DNA from: an uncultured Cytophagales bacterium
GTDB taxonomy: Bacteria > Bacteroidota > Bacteroidia > Cytophagales > Thermoflexibacteraceae
Direction of reading: 5' to 3'
DNA length: 64,000 nucleotides
Assembly (NCBI GenBank): GCA_938039675.1
Contig: CALHUI010000015.1
Span: forward strand, 1-64,000
Positions 53,042 to 62,111 of this stretch are shown in pieces. The notes under the pieces are model-generated. The model saw only the letters and a list, made by a program, of their open reading frames with translations, made no database searches and had not been told where the DNA came from. Numbering within the stretch: position 1 is the stretch's first letter; each line of letters begins with the position of its first letter. Position numbers and translations under genes: made by a program.

Positions 53042-54367
53042 TTACAACATCATATGGTTAATTGATTGATTTTCGGGTATTAGGGGAAAGCTGACCGTAA
53101 ATTTTGTCCCTTTACCTTGCACACTTTCACATGATACGGAGCCGTTCATTTGTTCGGTGAGTTTTTTTGACAATTGAAAGTCCCAAACCCGTAGAAGGTT
53201 CTCCTGCCGTTGGTCGGGCACTAAGTTGCTGAAATTTTTTGAACGTCTTCTTTTTGTCTTCTTCCGTGAAGCCGAGCCCGAAATCCTGCACCGAAATATG
53301 GCAACTCTCTTGCTGCGGCTTTATTTCTACAATGACTTTGCGGTTGGTAGGGGAGTACTTGATGGCATTAGAAAGCAGATTTTCTAAAATTCGTGCAAGT
53401 GCTTGTTGGTCTGCGTGGACGCTCAATTTGGCAGAAGGTTTGTTAAATGCAATTTCTATGTTTTTGCTTTCGGCCAGACCCTTAAAATCTGTTATCACCT
53501 GTTCTACTACCTGATGCACGGTTACGGCTTCGGTTTTGAAAGTTTGGGCATCAGATTGTTCGTAAAGACTTGCCTCCAATATCTCTTTAATCAGCACGTT
53601 GGCACGTTTAATAGTAATATCTATTTGTGCGATATATTTCTGCTGTTGGCTGTTAAGCGCGCCATCTATTTCAATAATGCACAGCAAGCCGTAAATGGTA
53701 TTGAAAGGCGTGCGCAAATCGTGTGAAAGCATATGGATAAACTCGTTCCGTTCTATTCCCAGTTGATGCAGGCGTTCGTTGCGCTTCTGCAATTGTCGGT
53801 TTTGATACACAATTTCCTGTTTTTGTTGTTCCAACAAGGTGTTTGTGCGCTGCGTACGCCACCAGAAAAACAGAACAACGATGCTCAGCAGGACTACAAA
53901 TATCAGCCAAGTTTGCAGCAAATAGTTAGCATTTTCCGACTGTGCAAGTGCTTGCCTGTAACGCTCTTCTGTGAGTTGCATCTGTATGCTGTCCGCTTCT
54001 TTTGCAAAGCGAGCATTTTGTCCCAAGGTGTTGATTGACGGTTTTTTCGTAGCTGTTTGTGTGCTTCAAACAGCAAAACGGAGTGATGTTTATGTTGTTC
54101 GCGATTGTTGAGTTTCCAATGTGCGGCTACAATATTGCTTAAAGCTCTGTAAATGGCATGGTTGTCTTGGCGGGCTTTAGCTAAATAATACGCCTGCTCA
54201 GCGTATTGCAGCGAGTGCATCGGCAGCGAGTCTATGTAGGCTTCGGCCAAGCGATTATAGAACAGCGGCAACGTCCGAGATGTATGGCTTTGTCCAAAGG
54301 AAAGGGGTGTAATAAAAATCAGCAAGGCAGCTAAAAAACTACGAAAATAGTAGCCGTCATAATCCAT
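53042..54367 (-). pseudogene. Histidine kinase broken by two frame changes in A-runs
   Basis: The N-terminal piece starts with a signal peptide (FLAALLIFITPLSFGQ) and TPR-like helices. Near 54045, at an A-run (CGAAAAAAC on the coding strand), the frame shifts into GQNARFAKEADSIQ, a membrane helix (WLIFVVLLSIVVLFFWW), HDLRTPFNTIYGLL (HisKA) and NLLSNAIKYSP ... GLGFTEEDKK ... STGLGLSIVK (HATPase). Near 53165, at another A-run (CAAAAAAAC), the frame shifts again into LTEQMNGSVSCES ... FTVSFPLIPEN, stop at 53042. Both shifts are in homopolymers, so programmed frameshifting or assembly errors must be considered. Confidence 0.78.
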
Positions 54368-54467
54368 AACGTATTATTGTCGCAAATAGGCTGCCATTTT
54401 GTAGTTGATTTGCTGATAATTATTACCAAACGATTAAATAACTAAATTCATTTGCAGGTGATTACAA

Positions 54468-55648
54468 TTACTGGTGTTTGGGAAAGGTTAATATAAACCG
54501 TTCCCCCTTGTCCGGGGCACTGTACAGTGCAATTTGGCCGTTCATTTTGGTAACCAACGACTTGACTACGGCAAGCCCCAACCCAGTAGAGCTTTCCCCG
54601 CTTGTGGGTTGCGCGCTAAGTTTTTTAAATGACTTGTAAAGGTTTTTTATATCGTATTGGGTAAAACTGGGGCATTCATCCTGTACTTCTATCGCCAAAT
54701 GTTTATCGAGGTCTTGCAGTCTGATAAAAACATTTTTTCCGATGGGTGAAAACTTAATAGCATTGGAAATCAGCTTTTCCATGATACGCATGACATAATC
54801 TGCATTGCCATGCATAATGGCCGATTCCAAGTTGTTTTCTAAATCCATATGGATTTGTTTTTGTGTACTTTGTTTTTCATAGGCTGCAAAAACTTTGTCT
54901 ATCAGTTCATGTACATCAACCGGATAAAAATCTTCTTTGGTGTTTTATTCCATTTCTTTGGCATCCAACAAGTTGCGAATCAGCATTTTGCCGTCGTTTA
55001 TACATTCCATTGTCAGGCGGAAGTATTCTTGTTGTTCTTCGGTAATTTCCGTAGAGTTTAGCATAATAGTAATCAGCCCTTCAATGCGGTTCAGAGGCCC
55101 TTTCAGGTCGTGTACTATAAATGAAATAATGCTATTTTTTTCATTATTGACTTCGGTAAGCAACTCGTTTTGAATTTTAAGGATTCGAGTTTTTCTGTTC
55201 AATTCTCCTGTGCGCTCTTGTACGCGTTGTTCCAAGCGTTCGGTCAAAAGCCGTATTTCGCGTGTACTGCGGTAAGATTCGCAGGCTTTCAGCATCAATA
55301 ATAGACGAAGTGAAAGTTCTCCGACAATTGACTGCGGTAATAAGATGAAAGCGCTTTGGCTCTGTAATACAGTATCTTTGAAGAAGTTTTGCCGGTTCTG
55401 TTATGCAGCCCCTCTATTGCCCACATGATAGGCTCGGATTGTGCTACAGAAAACTCGGCATTCTGTTCCCAAACAGGCACTAATATAGCCATTTGCACAT
55501 CGGGATTCTTAGTGAATATTGCCCGAAACAGGCTGTCTAAATTGATGTTGTTACACTTTGTGCTTTTACTTCGCTGTCTGTCCGGATAATGAGTATAATA
55601 GCGCTGTACAATAACAGCCCGTTCAATCGGCAGAAGGTTGTCAGTATT
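54468..55648 (-). pseudogene. Histidine kinase with internal stop and lost start
   Basis: The largest piece reads IVHDLKGPLNRIEGLI (HisKA) at 54945-55298 and stops at an in-frame TAA (54945-54947) after LDAKEME; the same frame continues NTKEDFYPVDVHELIDK and then MDLENNLESAIMH ... NAIKFSPIGKN ... STGLGLAVVK to 54468. The ATP-lid motif D-x-G-x-G is D-E-C-P-S here, so it would be inactive even if read through. A helical N-terminal piece lies in another frame (55295-55648), open up to the stop of dapF and with no start. It is a paralogue of the kinase at 53042-54367. Confidence 0.78.
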
Positions 55649-56440
55649 TTATCGCTCAATTGTTCCACTGAAAACATATTCGGCAGGCCCTATTAGCCAA
55701 ATATCGGAAAAAGATTCGGGCAAATGGCGAAATGCCACTTTCAAATTGCCGCCCGGCGTTCTGATATCAACTACTCGTTGCTCGCCTGAGGGTTGTTTAC
55801 ACAAAGTGCTGTAAGCCAATGCTGCGGCTGTTACTCCTGTACCGCAAGAATAGGTTTCGTCTTCCACGCCGCGTTCGTAGGTGCGCACGTAGAGTTTATT
55901 ATCCGATTGAATTTCAACAAAATTGACATTTGTGCCGCCCGGTGCAAAGTCCGGCAGATAACGTATTGCCTTGCCTCTTTCATATACGGGAAAATCGGCA
56001 ATGGTCTGCTCAAATTGCACTACGTGCGGAGAACCTGTATTGAGAAAATACTTGTCGCTCCAAGGGGTGATATTTTGAACATTGGCCATTTGCAACCAAA
56101 CGAGTTGCTGTTCATCTATCCGTGCCTCATGCAGGCCGTCGGCTGCCATAAACCGCGTGTTGTTGCCTATCAGCCCCAACCGATGCGCAAAAGCAACTGT
56201 GCAGCGGCCTCCATTGCCGCAAAGGCTGCCGCGTCGTCCGTCGGCATTGAAATAAACCATTTCAAAGGGATAATCGGTGTGTTCTTGTACTAAAATAAGC
56301 CCGTCGGCACCAATACCGAAACGGCGGTGGCAAAGTTGTGCTACCAACTGCTCGTTTTCGGCAGGAAACCACCGGCCTCTGTTATCAATCATGACAAAGT
56401 CATTGCCTGTTCCCTGATACTTGCAGAAATCTATTCTCAT
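55649..56440 (-). CDS. dapF: Diaminopimelate epimerase
   Basis: DapF interconverts LL- and meso-diaminopimelate for lysine and peptidoglycan. The 263 residues have both catalytic Cys: NADGRRGSLCGNGGRC near residue 69-84 and ETYSCGTGVTAAALA near 205. The start MRIDFCKYQGTGNDFVMID matches the family N-terminus. No other dap genes are adjacent. It is divergent from ruvX with a gap of under 50 nt. Confidence 0.96.
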   Translation of the reverse strand: MRIDFCKYQGTGNDFVMIDNRGRWFPAENEQLVAQLCHRRFGIGADGLILVQEHTDYPFEMVYFNADGRRGSLCGNGGRCTVAFAHRLGLIGNNTRFMAADGLHEARIDEQQLVWLQMANVQNITPWSDKYFLNTGSPHVVQFEQTIADFPVYERGKAIRYLPDFAPGGTNVNFVEIQSDNKLYVRTYERGVEDETYSCGTGVTAAALAYSTLCKQPSGEQRVVDIRTPGGNLKVAFRHLPESFSDIWLIGPAEYVFSGTIER

Positions 56441-56459
56441 GGATTTGTGCGTTTTTCTT

Positions 56460-56467
56460 TACCTTTG
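56460..56467 (+). promoter_or_regulatory. -7 element of ruvX-def (TACCTTTG)
   Basis: TACCTTTG lies 21 nt before the TTG start of ruvX at 56489. Together with the conserved N-terminus it supports that start over the ATG 162 nt upstream, which lies antisense to dapF. Confidence 0.62.
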
Positions 56468-56488
56468 CAGTGCAATTTCGTAAAAAAA

Positions 56489-56917
56489 TTGGGTAGAATA
56501 TTAGCTATTGACTATGGCAGCAAGCGGACGGGTATCGCAGTGAGCGACCCGATGCAACTGATTGCCTCTCCTCTGGAAACCATTCCTACCGCTGAGTTAA
56601 TGGATTTTCTGGCAAAATATATGACTGCCGAGCCGGTTGATGAAGTTGTCATCGGGATGCCTAAAAAGCTGAATAACAGCGATACTGACGCTACTTTTAT
56701 GGTCAGAGGCTTTATCAAAGCCTTCCGCAGACGATTCCCCGATATGCCGTTAGCCGAGGTGGACGAAAGGTTTACTTCGTTGATGGCGATGCAAAGCATG
56801 ATAGCTGCCGGAAGCAAGAAAAAAGACCGCATGGAGAAACAGGGCAACTTAGACAAAGTGAGCGCTGCCATCATTCTGCAATCTTACATGGAACAAAAAA
56901 AGAATACGATATTATGA
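56489..56917 (+). CDS. ruvX: Putative pre-16S rRNA nuclease YqgF/RuvX
   Basis: YqgF is an RNase H-like protein acting in 16S rRNA maturation. The start TTG at 56489 gives MGRILAIDYGSKRTGIAVSDPMQ, the exact family N-terminus, and 142 residues (usual length about 140). A longer frame from 56327 overlaps dapF and lacks homology. Conserved marks are DYGSKRTG (first catalytic Asp), VIGMPKKLNN near 60 and EVDERFTS near 94. def follows with a 4-nt ATGA overlap. Confidence 0.93.
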   Translation: MGRILAIDYGSKRTGIAVSDPMQLIASPLETIPTAELMDFLAKYMTAEPVDEVVIGMPKKLNNSDTDATFMVRGFIKAFRRRFPDMPLAEVDERFTSLMAMQSMIAAGSKKKDRMEKQGNLDKVSAAIILQSYMEQKKNTIL

Positions 56918-57471
56918 TTTATCCGATTGTAGCCTATGGCGACCCCGTTTTGCGCAAAGTAGCAGCCGAACTGACCAAAGAGACCCCTAAAGACCTGCCC
57001 AAACTCATTGCTAATATGTTTGATACAATGCACAATGCAGAGGGTATCGGACTTGCAGCACCGCAAATCGGGCTTTCGCTGCGTCTGTTTGTAGTAGATG
57101 GCAGTGGAACAGATGATGAGGAAATAAAAGATTTTAAAAAAGTTTTCATCAACCCGACCATTTTGGAAGAAACGGGCGACAAATGGAGCTTTGAAGAAGG
57201 TTGCTTGAGTATCCCTTCCATTCGCGAGGAAGTACAGCGACAAGCACAGGTACGTATTCGCTATTACGACGAGAATTGGGAACTGCACGAGGAAACCTAC
57301 GACGGCATGAAAGCCCGTGTGATTCAGCACGAGTACGACCACATTCAGGGGGTGCTATTCATCGACCATATCAACCCGCTGAAAAAACGACTGATTCAGG
57401 GAAAACTGACCAAAATCAGCAAAGGAGATGTAAAGCATACTTACAGGATGCGATTCCCGCAGAGCAAGTAA
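56914..57471 (+). CDS. def: Peptide deformylase
   Basis: The enzyme removes the formyl group from nascent proteins. The 185 residues contain all three motifs: GIGLAAPQIG near 45, EEGCLSIPS near 93 (zinc Cys) and QHEYDHIQGVLF near 139 (HExxH-type H-E-Y-D-H). An internal acidic insert (GSGTDDEEIKDFKK near 68) is typical of Bacteroidota. The start overlaps the ruvX stop (ATGA). Confidence 0.96.
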   Translation: MIYPIVAYGDPVLRKVAAELTKETPKDLPKLIANMFDTMHNAEGIGLAAPQIGLSLRLFVVDGSGTDDEEIKDFKKVFINPTILEETGDKWSFEEGCLSIPSIREEVQRQAQVRIRYYDENWELHEETYDGMKARVIQHEYDHIQGVLFIDHINPLKKRLIQGKLTKISKGDVKHTYRMRFPQSK

Positions 57472-57608
57472 CAAAAAAATAAACAATGTGCAGCAGGTGA
57501 TTTAATTTAAATAGGCAGGCAAGTCAAAGATGCAAGGCTATTCTGACGTATTTTGATAATTTTTTTGTTTATTATATGCCAAAAAAACTGACCTAAATTA
57601 ACCATACT

Positions 57609-58919
57609 ATGAATCATACAATCAGCCATGAACTTTTTCAACAGGCATTGCAATACATCCCGGGAGGAGTGAACTCTCCCGTGCGTGCTTTTCGTGCAGT
57701 GGGCGGCAATCCTGTGTTTGTTAAATCTGCCAAAGGTGCCTATCTTTTCGACGAAGACGGCAATCGTTATATAGAACTCATCAACTCGTGGGGGCCTATG
57801 ATTTTGGGTCATGCCAACCCCATAATTCAGGAAGCGGTGATTAAAGCCGTAGAAAGTTCGTTCTCTTTTGGTGCACCCACGCGCCGCGAGGTGGAAATGG
57901 CAGAACTGATTTGCAGCATGGTGCCTTCCGTAGAAAAGGTGCGCATGGTAAACAGTGGCACCGAGGCTTGTATGTCTGCCATTCGCGTAGCCAGAGGTTA
58001 TACAGGCCGCAATAAAATCATCAAATTTGAAGGCTGCTATCACGGGCACGGCGATAGTTTCCTGATAGCAGCAGGTAGCGGCGCGGTTACGATGGGCGCA
58101 CCCGACAGCCCGGGCGTTACGCAAGGCGTTGCCAATGACACACTTACGGCACCCTACAACGACCTTGCGGCAGTAGAAGCACTGATTGATGCGAACCCCA
58201 ATCAAATTGCAGCCGTCATCATTGAGCCGGTGGTAGGCAACATGGGTTGCGTGCTGCCTCAGAAAGGCTTTCTGGAAGGTCTGCGCACCCTTTGCGACAA
58301 ATACGGCATTGTTTATATTTTTGACGAAGTAATGACAGGCTTCCGCCTTTCCAAAGGCGGCGCACAGGAACTGTTCGGCATCCGCCCCGATATGACTACC
58401 ATGGGCAAAATCATTGGTGGAGGCTTGCCTGTGGGTGCTTACGGCGGCAAAAAGGAAATCATGGATTGTGTTTCACCTGCCGGTAAAGTGTATCAGGCAG
58501 GCACACTTTCAGGCAACCCGATTGCCATGAGTGCCGGTATGGCTATGCTGAATTACCTGAACGAGCACCCCGAAGTTTATACACAGGTTGCTCAAAACAC
58601 AAGTCGCATTACTGCCGGCATCCGCAAAGCATTGCTAGCCAATGGGCTGAACTTTACTATCAATGAAATTGGCTCTATGTACAGCCTGTTTTTTACTGAC
58701 AAGCCTGTTACCGACTTTGAAAGTGCCAAAACATCTGATACACAACTATTTGGCAAGTATTTCCGCCAGATGCTGGAGCGCGGGGTGTATCTGGCACCTT
58801 CGCAATATGAAAGCCTGTTTGTTTCCACAGCCCTGAGCGAGGCCGATTTGCAGCACATTGAGCAGGCCAATGCCGAAGTGCTGGCATTAGTGGCCAAGGA
58901 GGTTGCAAACGTTGAATAG
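57609..58919 (+). CDS. hemL: Glutamate-1-semialdehyde 2,1-aminomutase
   Basis: HemL makes 5-aminolevulinate for heme synthesis. The 436 residues show FPGGVNSPVRAF-type N-terminus (YIPGGVNSPVRAF near 16), NSGTEACMSAIRVARG near 122, DEVMTGFRLSKGGAQ near 242 and the PLP lysine in TTMGKIIGGGLPVGAYGG near 266. Start at MNHTISHELFQ. The DEAD-box helicase gene follows after 15 nt and is probably cotranscribed. No promoter of the usual form is seen in the 137-nt gap upstream. Confidence 0.96.
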   Translation: MNHTISHELFQQALQYIPGGVNSPVRAFRAVGGNPVFVKSAKGAYLFDEDGNRYIELINSWGPMILGHANPIIQEAVIKAVESSFSFGAPTRREVEMAELICSMVPSVEKVRMVNSGTEACMSAIRVARGYTGRNKIIKFEGCYHGHGDSFLIAAGSGAVTMGAPDSPGVTQGVANDTLTAPYNDLAAVEALIDANPNQIAAVIIEPVVGNMGCVLPQKGFLEGLRTLCDKYGIVYIFDEVMTGFRLSKGGAQELFGIRPDMTTMGKIIGGGLPVGAYGGKKEIMDCVSPAGKVYQAGTLSGNPIAMSAGMAMLNYLNEHPEVYTQVAQNTSRITAGIRKALLANGLNFTINEIGSMYSLFFTDKPVTDFESAKTSDTQLFGKYFRQMLERGVYLAPSQYESLFVSTALSEADLQHIEQANAEVLALVAKEVANVE

Positions 58920-58934
58920 GTCAACAAAAAAGGT

Positions 58935-60290
58935 ATGGAAGAAACAACCGGATTTGCGGTATTTAAGCTCAATAAACAACTGTTCAGCGCTATTCAGGAT
59001 TTGGGATGGGACACACCCACGCCGATTCAGCAAAAAGCCATTCCGCTGGCATTGGAAGGGCATGACGTGCTGGGCATCGCGCAGACGGGGACAGGCAAAA
59101 CAGCCGCTTATCTGCTGCCGTTGCTTATGCGGTTAAAATATGCGCAAACCGATTTTCCCCGTGCACTGATTATTGCGCCCACGCGTGAATTGGTCATGCA
59201 AATTGCAGAACATTTTAAACACTTATCGGCCTATACCGATTTGCGATGCACGGCATTATATGGCGGTATAGGCATGAAAGCACAGGTAGATGCCGTTAAA
59301 GCCGGAACAGACGTGATTATTGCCACACCCGGGCGGTTTATGGATGTGTACCGCACAGGCGAGCTGGTACTTAAAGAGTTGAAATGCTTTATTTTGGATG
59401 AAGCCGATAAGTTAATGGACATGGGTTTTATGCCGCAAATACGTAAGTTGCTGGAAATCATCCCGCGTAAGCGGCAAAACCTGTTGTTTTCTGCTACCAT
59501 GCCCGACAAGGTAGTACGCCTCTCCGAAGAATTTCTGGAAGCTCCCATCCGCGTGGAGATAGCACCACAGGCAACGGCTGCCCAGACAGTGGCACAGCAA
59601 CTGTATTTTGTGCCCAACCTGAAAACCAAAGTCAATTTATTGGGATATCTGCTGGCAGACGAAACGCAAATCACCCGCGCAATTATATTTTGCCGCACCA
59701 AAGAAAATGCTGAAAATATCGGCAAGTTTATTTCCAGGAAAATAACGCCTTTTGCGCGTATCATTCATGCAAACAAAGGGCAAAATATGCGCATCAATGC
59801 CATGCAATCCTTTAAAGAAGGAGGCGTGCGCATTTTGGTTGCTACCGATGTGGCAGCGCGGGGCATTGATGTAAGCCAAGTAAGCCATGTAATCAATTTT
59901 GATGTGCCGATTGTCTATGAGGACTACGTGCATCGCATCGGTCGGACGGGCAGGGCAGGGGAGGCAGGTATTGCCATTACTTTCTGTACCGAGGCAGAGG
60001 TGTATCACATAGAGAAAATACAAAAACTCATTCGTCAAACCATCCCTGTAATGGAACTGCCTGCCGAGGTAAAGATAGAGCCGACAGGTTTTGAGGAACA
60101 ACAGGCAATGGCGCGGGAGATAGACCGCCAAAAGCGCCGTCAAAACCCAGATTTTCAGGGGGCGTTCCATGAGAAAAAGAATAAATCGACACAGCGAAAG
60201 CCCGGCAGCAAATCCCAACCCATTAGCAAGTTAAAATCCGCCGCCAAAGGAACGAGTAACAGTAAGAAATTTTCCCGCAAGCGCAGATAA
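58935..60290 (+). CDS. DEAD-box RNA helicase
   Basis: The 451 residues have the full motif set: Q-motif WDTPTPIQQKAIP near 26, AQTGTGKTAAY near 49, PTRELVMQ, TPGRFMD, DEAD near 154, SATMP near 186, ATDVAARGIDVS near 301 and HRIGRTGRAGEAG near 333. A basic, low-complexity tail (about 400-451, K/S/R-rich) probably binds RNA, as in RhlE-type enzymes that work in ribosome assembly or cold adaptation. The start is 15 nt after hemL. Confidence 0.94.
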   Translation: MEETTGFAVFKLNKQLFSAIQDLGWDTPTPIQQKAIPLALEGHDVLGIAQTGTGKTAAYLLPLLMRLKYAQTDFPRALIIAPTRELVMQIAEHFKHLSAYTDLRCTALYGGIGMKAQVDAVKAGTDVIIATPGRFMDVYRTGELVLKELKCFILDEADKLMDMGFMPQIRKLLEIIPRKRQNLLFSATMPDKVVRLSEEFLEAPIRVEIAPQATAAQTVAQQLYFVPNLKTKVNLLGYLLADETQITRAIIFCRTKENAENIGKFISRKITPFARIIHANKGQNMRINAMQSFKEGGVRILVATDVAARGIDVSQVSHVINFDVPIVYEDYVHRIGRTGRAGEAGIAITFCTEAEVYHIEKIQKLIRQTIPVMELPAEVKIEPTGFEEQQAMAREIDRQKRRQNPDFQGAFHEKKNKSTQRKPGSKSQPISKLKSAAKGTSNSKKFSRKRR

Positions 60291-60355
60291 CAAAAGTCTA
60301 AGTTTGTTGTTTTGTTAAAAAATGTTAAAATCCTGTTTTGTTTTGTAAGAAAGAA

Positions 60356-60363
60356 TAGTTTTG
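60356..60363 (+). promoter_or_regulatory. -7 element (TAGTTTTG) before ubiA-purN
   Basis: TAGTTTTG fits the consensus and precedes the UbiA-family gene by about 50-120 nt depending on its start. A -33 is unclear because the upstream region is T-rich. Confidence 0.45.
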
Positions 60364-60416
60364 CGCAGGCAGTAAATATTTAGAGCTGTGCTTTAGATAT
60401 TTCTTTTCATAGCTGG

Positions 60417-61313
60417 TTGAAAGAAACAGGAGGGTCGGTGCAAGCCGCCCTCTTGTTGTATTTGTATCTCTCATATCCCCGTATCGTGGCTGCCTTTTTT
60501 CGTCTCATTCGCTTATCTAACCTTTTACTGCTGGCTGTTTCGCTTTTGGCTGCTTATTGGCTGTTGGTCGGCAGTTGTGCATTATCGCCGTTTGCAGTTG
60601 CCGGCTGGATAATGGCAGTGGTATGTACTGCTGCGGGTGGCTATGTAATTAACGATTGTGCCGACCTTGTCATCGACCGCATCAATAAACCCCAACGACC
60701 GTTGCCTGCCGGAAAATTCTCTGTCCATCAGGCTATTGTAATAGCTACTGCGCTGTTTATCAGTGGCTTGCTGTTCTCCCTGATGAACCAACGACTTTTG
60801 TGGCTGACAATTGGAAGTGCACTTGCATTGATGGCATATGCGCGAAAACTCAAATGCACGCCCTTAATAGGCAACCTGACAGTAGCATTATTGAGCGCAG
60901 CCTCCTTTTTTTCTCTCCGTTTACTGTGCAGCGAAGCGGATGATGCGCTGGACGAGTTGGTGGTTTTTGCAGGGCTTACTCATTTGCTGCGCGAACAGGT
61001 CAAATGCTTGGAAGATGCAGAGGGAGACGGGCTTGCCAATTGCCAAACATTGCCCGTAGTGCTTGGTGTACCTGCTGCTAAAAGAGTGGCATCGGCAACG
61101 GCTTTGTTACTAATTGCAGCCTGCGGAGCTATGACCGCCATGAAAGAAGGGCTAATCATATTTGCATGGCTACTCCTTTCGGCACTGTTTTGTATTTTCG
61201 CATGGCAATTACAATCCGCTAAGGCGGGTAATCATTTTTCAGAGCTTGCCACGAGCTTAAAACTGCTGATGATAGTTGGAATGGCAGTTATTTTGTGGGG
61301 AGCTGTTTATTAA
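60417..61313 (+). CDS. UbiA-family prenyltransferase
   Basis: The polytopic membrane enzyme (up to 298 aa) has both Asp-rich motifs: NDCADLVIDRINKPQRP near residue 80-96 (NDxxDxxxD) and EDAEGDGLANCQTLP near 200. About eight hydrophobic helices are visible. Members transfer prenyl chains to quinone rings, heme or glycerol phosphate; the acceptor is not fixed here. The start is uncertain: TTG at 60417 opens the frame, but a GTG at 60486 just before AAFFRLIRLSNLL fits the family better. purN follows by 22 nt. Confidence 0.88.
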   Translation: MKETGGSVQAALLLYLYLSYPRIVAAFFRLIRLSNLLLLAVSLLAAYWLLVGSCALSPFAVAGWIMAVVCTAAGGYVINDCADLVIDRINKPQRPLPAGKFSVHQAIVIATALFISGLLFSLMNQRLLWLTIGSALALMAYARKLKCTPLIGNLTVALLSAASFFSLRLLCSEADDALDELVVFAGLTHLLREQVKCLEDAEGDGLANCQTLPVVLGVPAAKRVASATALLLIAACGAMTAMKEGLIIFAWLLLSALFCIFAWQLQSAKAGNHFSELATSLKLLMIVGMAVILWGAVY

Positions 61314-61335
61314 TAAAAAAATTTACATCTTTTTC

Positions 61336-61905
61336 ATGCCTACTGTTGCTTTATTTGCCTCCGGAAGCGGTACTAATGCCGAAAATATCATCAAAAAATT
61401 TCAACACATTCCGAATCTGCGGTTTATTGTTTACTGTAACAAGCCTTGTGCCGGTGTGCTGGCAAGGGCGGCCGCTTTGCAAGTACCGACAGTAGTATTC
61501 AATCGCCACGATTTCTATGAGTCGGACAAAATATTGCAGCGACTCCTTGATGAAAAAACAGATTTGATAGTATTAGCGGGTTTTCTGTGGCTGATGCCTG
61601 CTGCAATTATTGAGCAATTTCCGCAGCGCATCATCAACATTCATCCGGCTTTGCTGCCCAAATTTGGGGGGAGGGGCATGTACGGGGTAAAGGTGCATGA
61701 AGCCGTAATAGCAGCAGGCGAGCAGGTTTCGGGTATCACCATTCACTACGTGAACGAACACTACGACGAAGGGCAGATTATCAGACAGGCGGAATGTCCT
61801 GTTTACCCGACCGATACCCCCGATACACTTGCTGCGCGGATTCATGTATTGGAGTATGAGCACTATCCGCAAGTGGTGGCTGATTTACTGCACGTCAATA
61901 GTTGA
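61336..61905 (+). CDS. purN: Phosphoribosylglycinamide formyltransferase
   Basis: PurN formylates GAR in purine synthesis using 10-formyl-THF. The start MPTVALFASGSGTNAENII at 61336 (rather than an upstream 20-residue extension inside ubiA) gives 189 residues. Marks: FASGSGTNAENI near 7, IINIHPALLPKFGG near 101 (catalytic N and H) and HYVNEHYDEGQII near 134 (catalytic D). The glycine-rich GRGMYG loop after HPALLP is typical of PurN. Confidence 0.95.
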   Translation: MPTVALFASGSGTNAENIIKKFQHIPNLRFIVYCNKPCAGVLARAAALQVPTVVFNRHDFYESDKILQRLLDEKTDLIVLAGFLWLMPAAIIEQFPQRIINIHPALLPKFGGRGMYGVKVHEAVIAAGEQVSGITIHYVNEHYDEGQIIRQAECPVYPTDTPDTLAARIHVLEYEHYPQVVADLLHVNS

Positions 61906-61974
61906 GCCAACGAAGATGTATGTTGTGTTACAAGTACTTATTATTTTAGCAGATGAGAATGGAATTTACGTAAA

Positions 61975-62001
61975 CCTGACAGGTTTCAAAGACCTGTCAG
62001 G
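61975..62001. repeat. CCTGACAGG inverted repeat, genome-type interspersed element
   Basis: Arms CCTGACAGGT (61975-61984) and ACCTGTCAGG (61992-62001) surround a 7-nt loop; each arm is itself nearly palindromic. I recall this motif as a frequent intergenic repeat in Cytophagales/Bacteroidota genomes. It lies between the convergent purN and gyrB and could also help terminate transcription, though no T-run follows. Confidence 0.6.
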
Positions 62002-62111
62002 CTAAATTTTAAGCAAAACATTTTGTAAATCAACTATATTTTTGCAAGGTGAGAAGACTTAGGCATTCTTTTATTTTTACACGAATGCGCCGAGGTCTCA
62101 ATTAGATTTTT

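Noticed and set aside
56327-56488. N-terminal extension of ruvX to an upstream ATG
   Set aside because: The extension is antisense to the dapF start and has no family similarity; the TTG at 56489 gives the conserved N-terminus after a -7 element.
57472-57608. Possible promoter or riboswitch upstream of hemL
   Set aside because: The gap is AT-rich, with no TAnnTTTG element and no stable paired structure that I could find.
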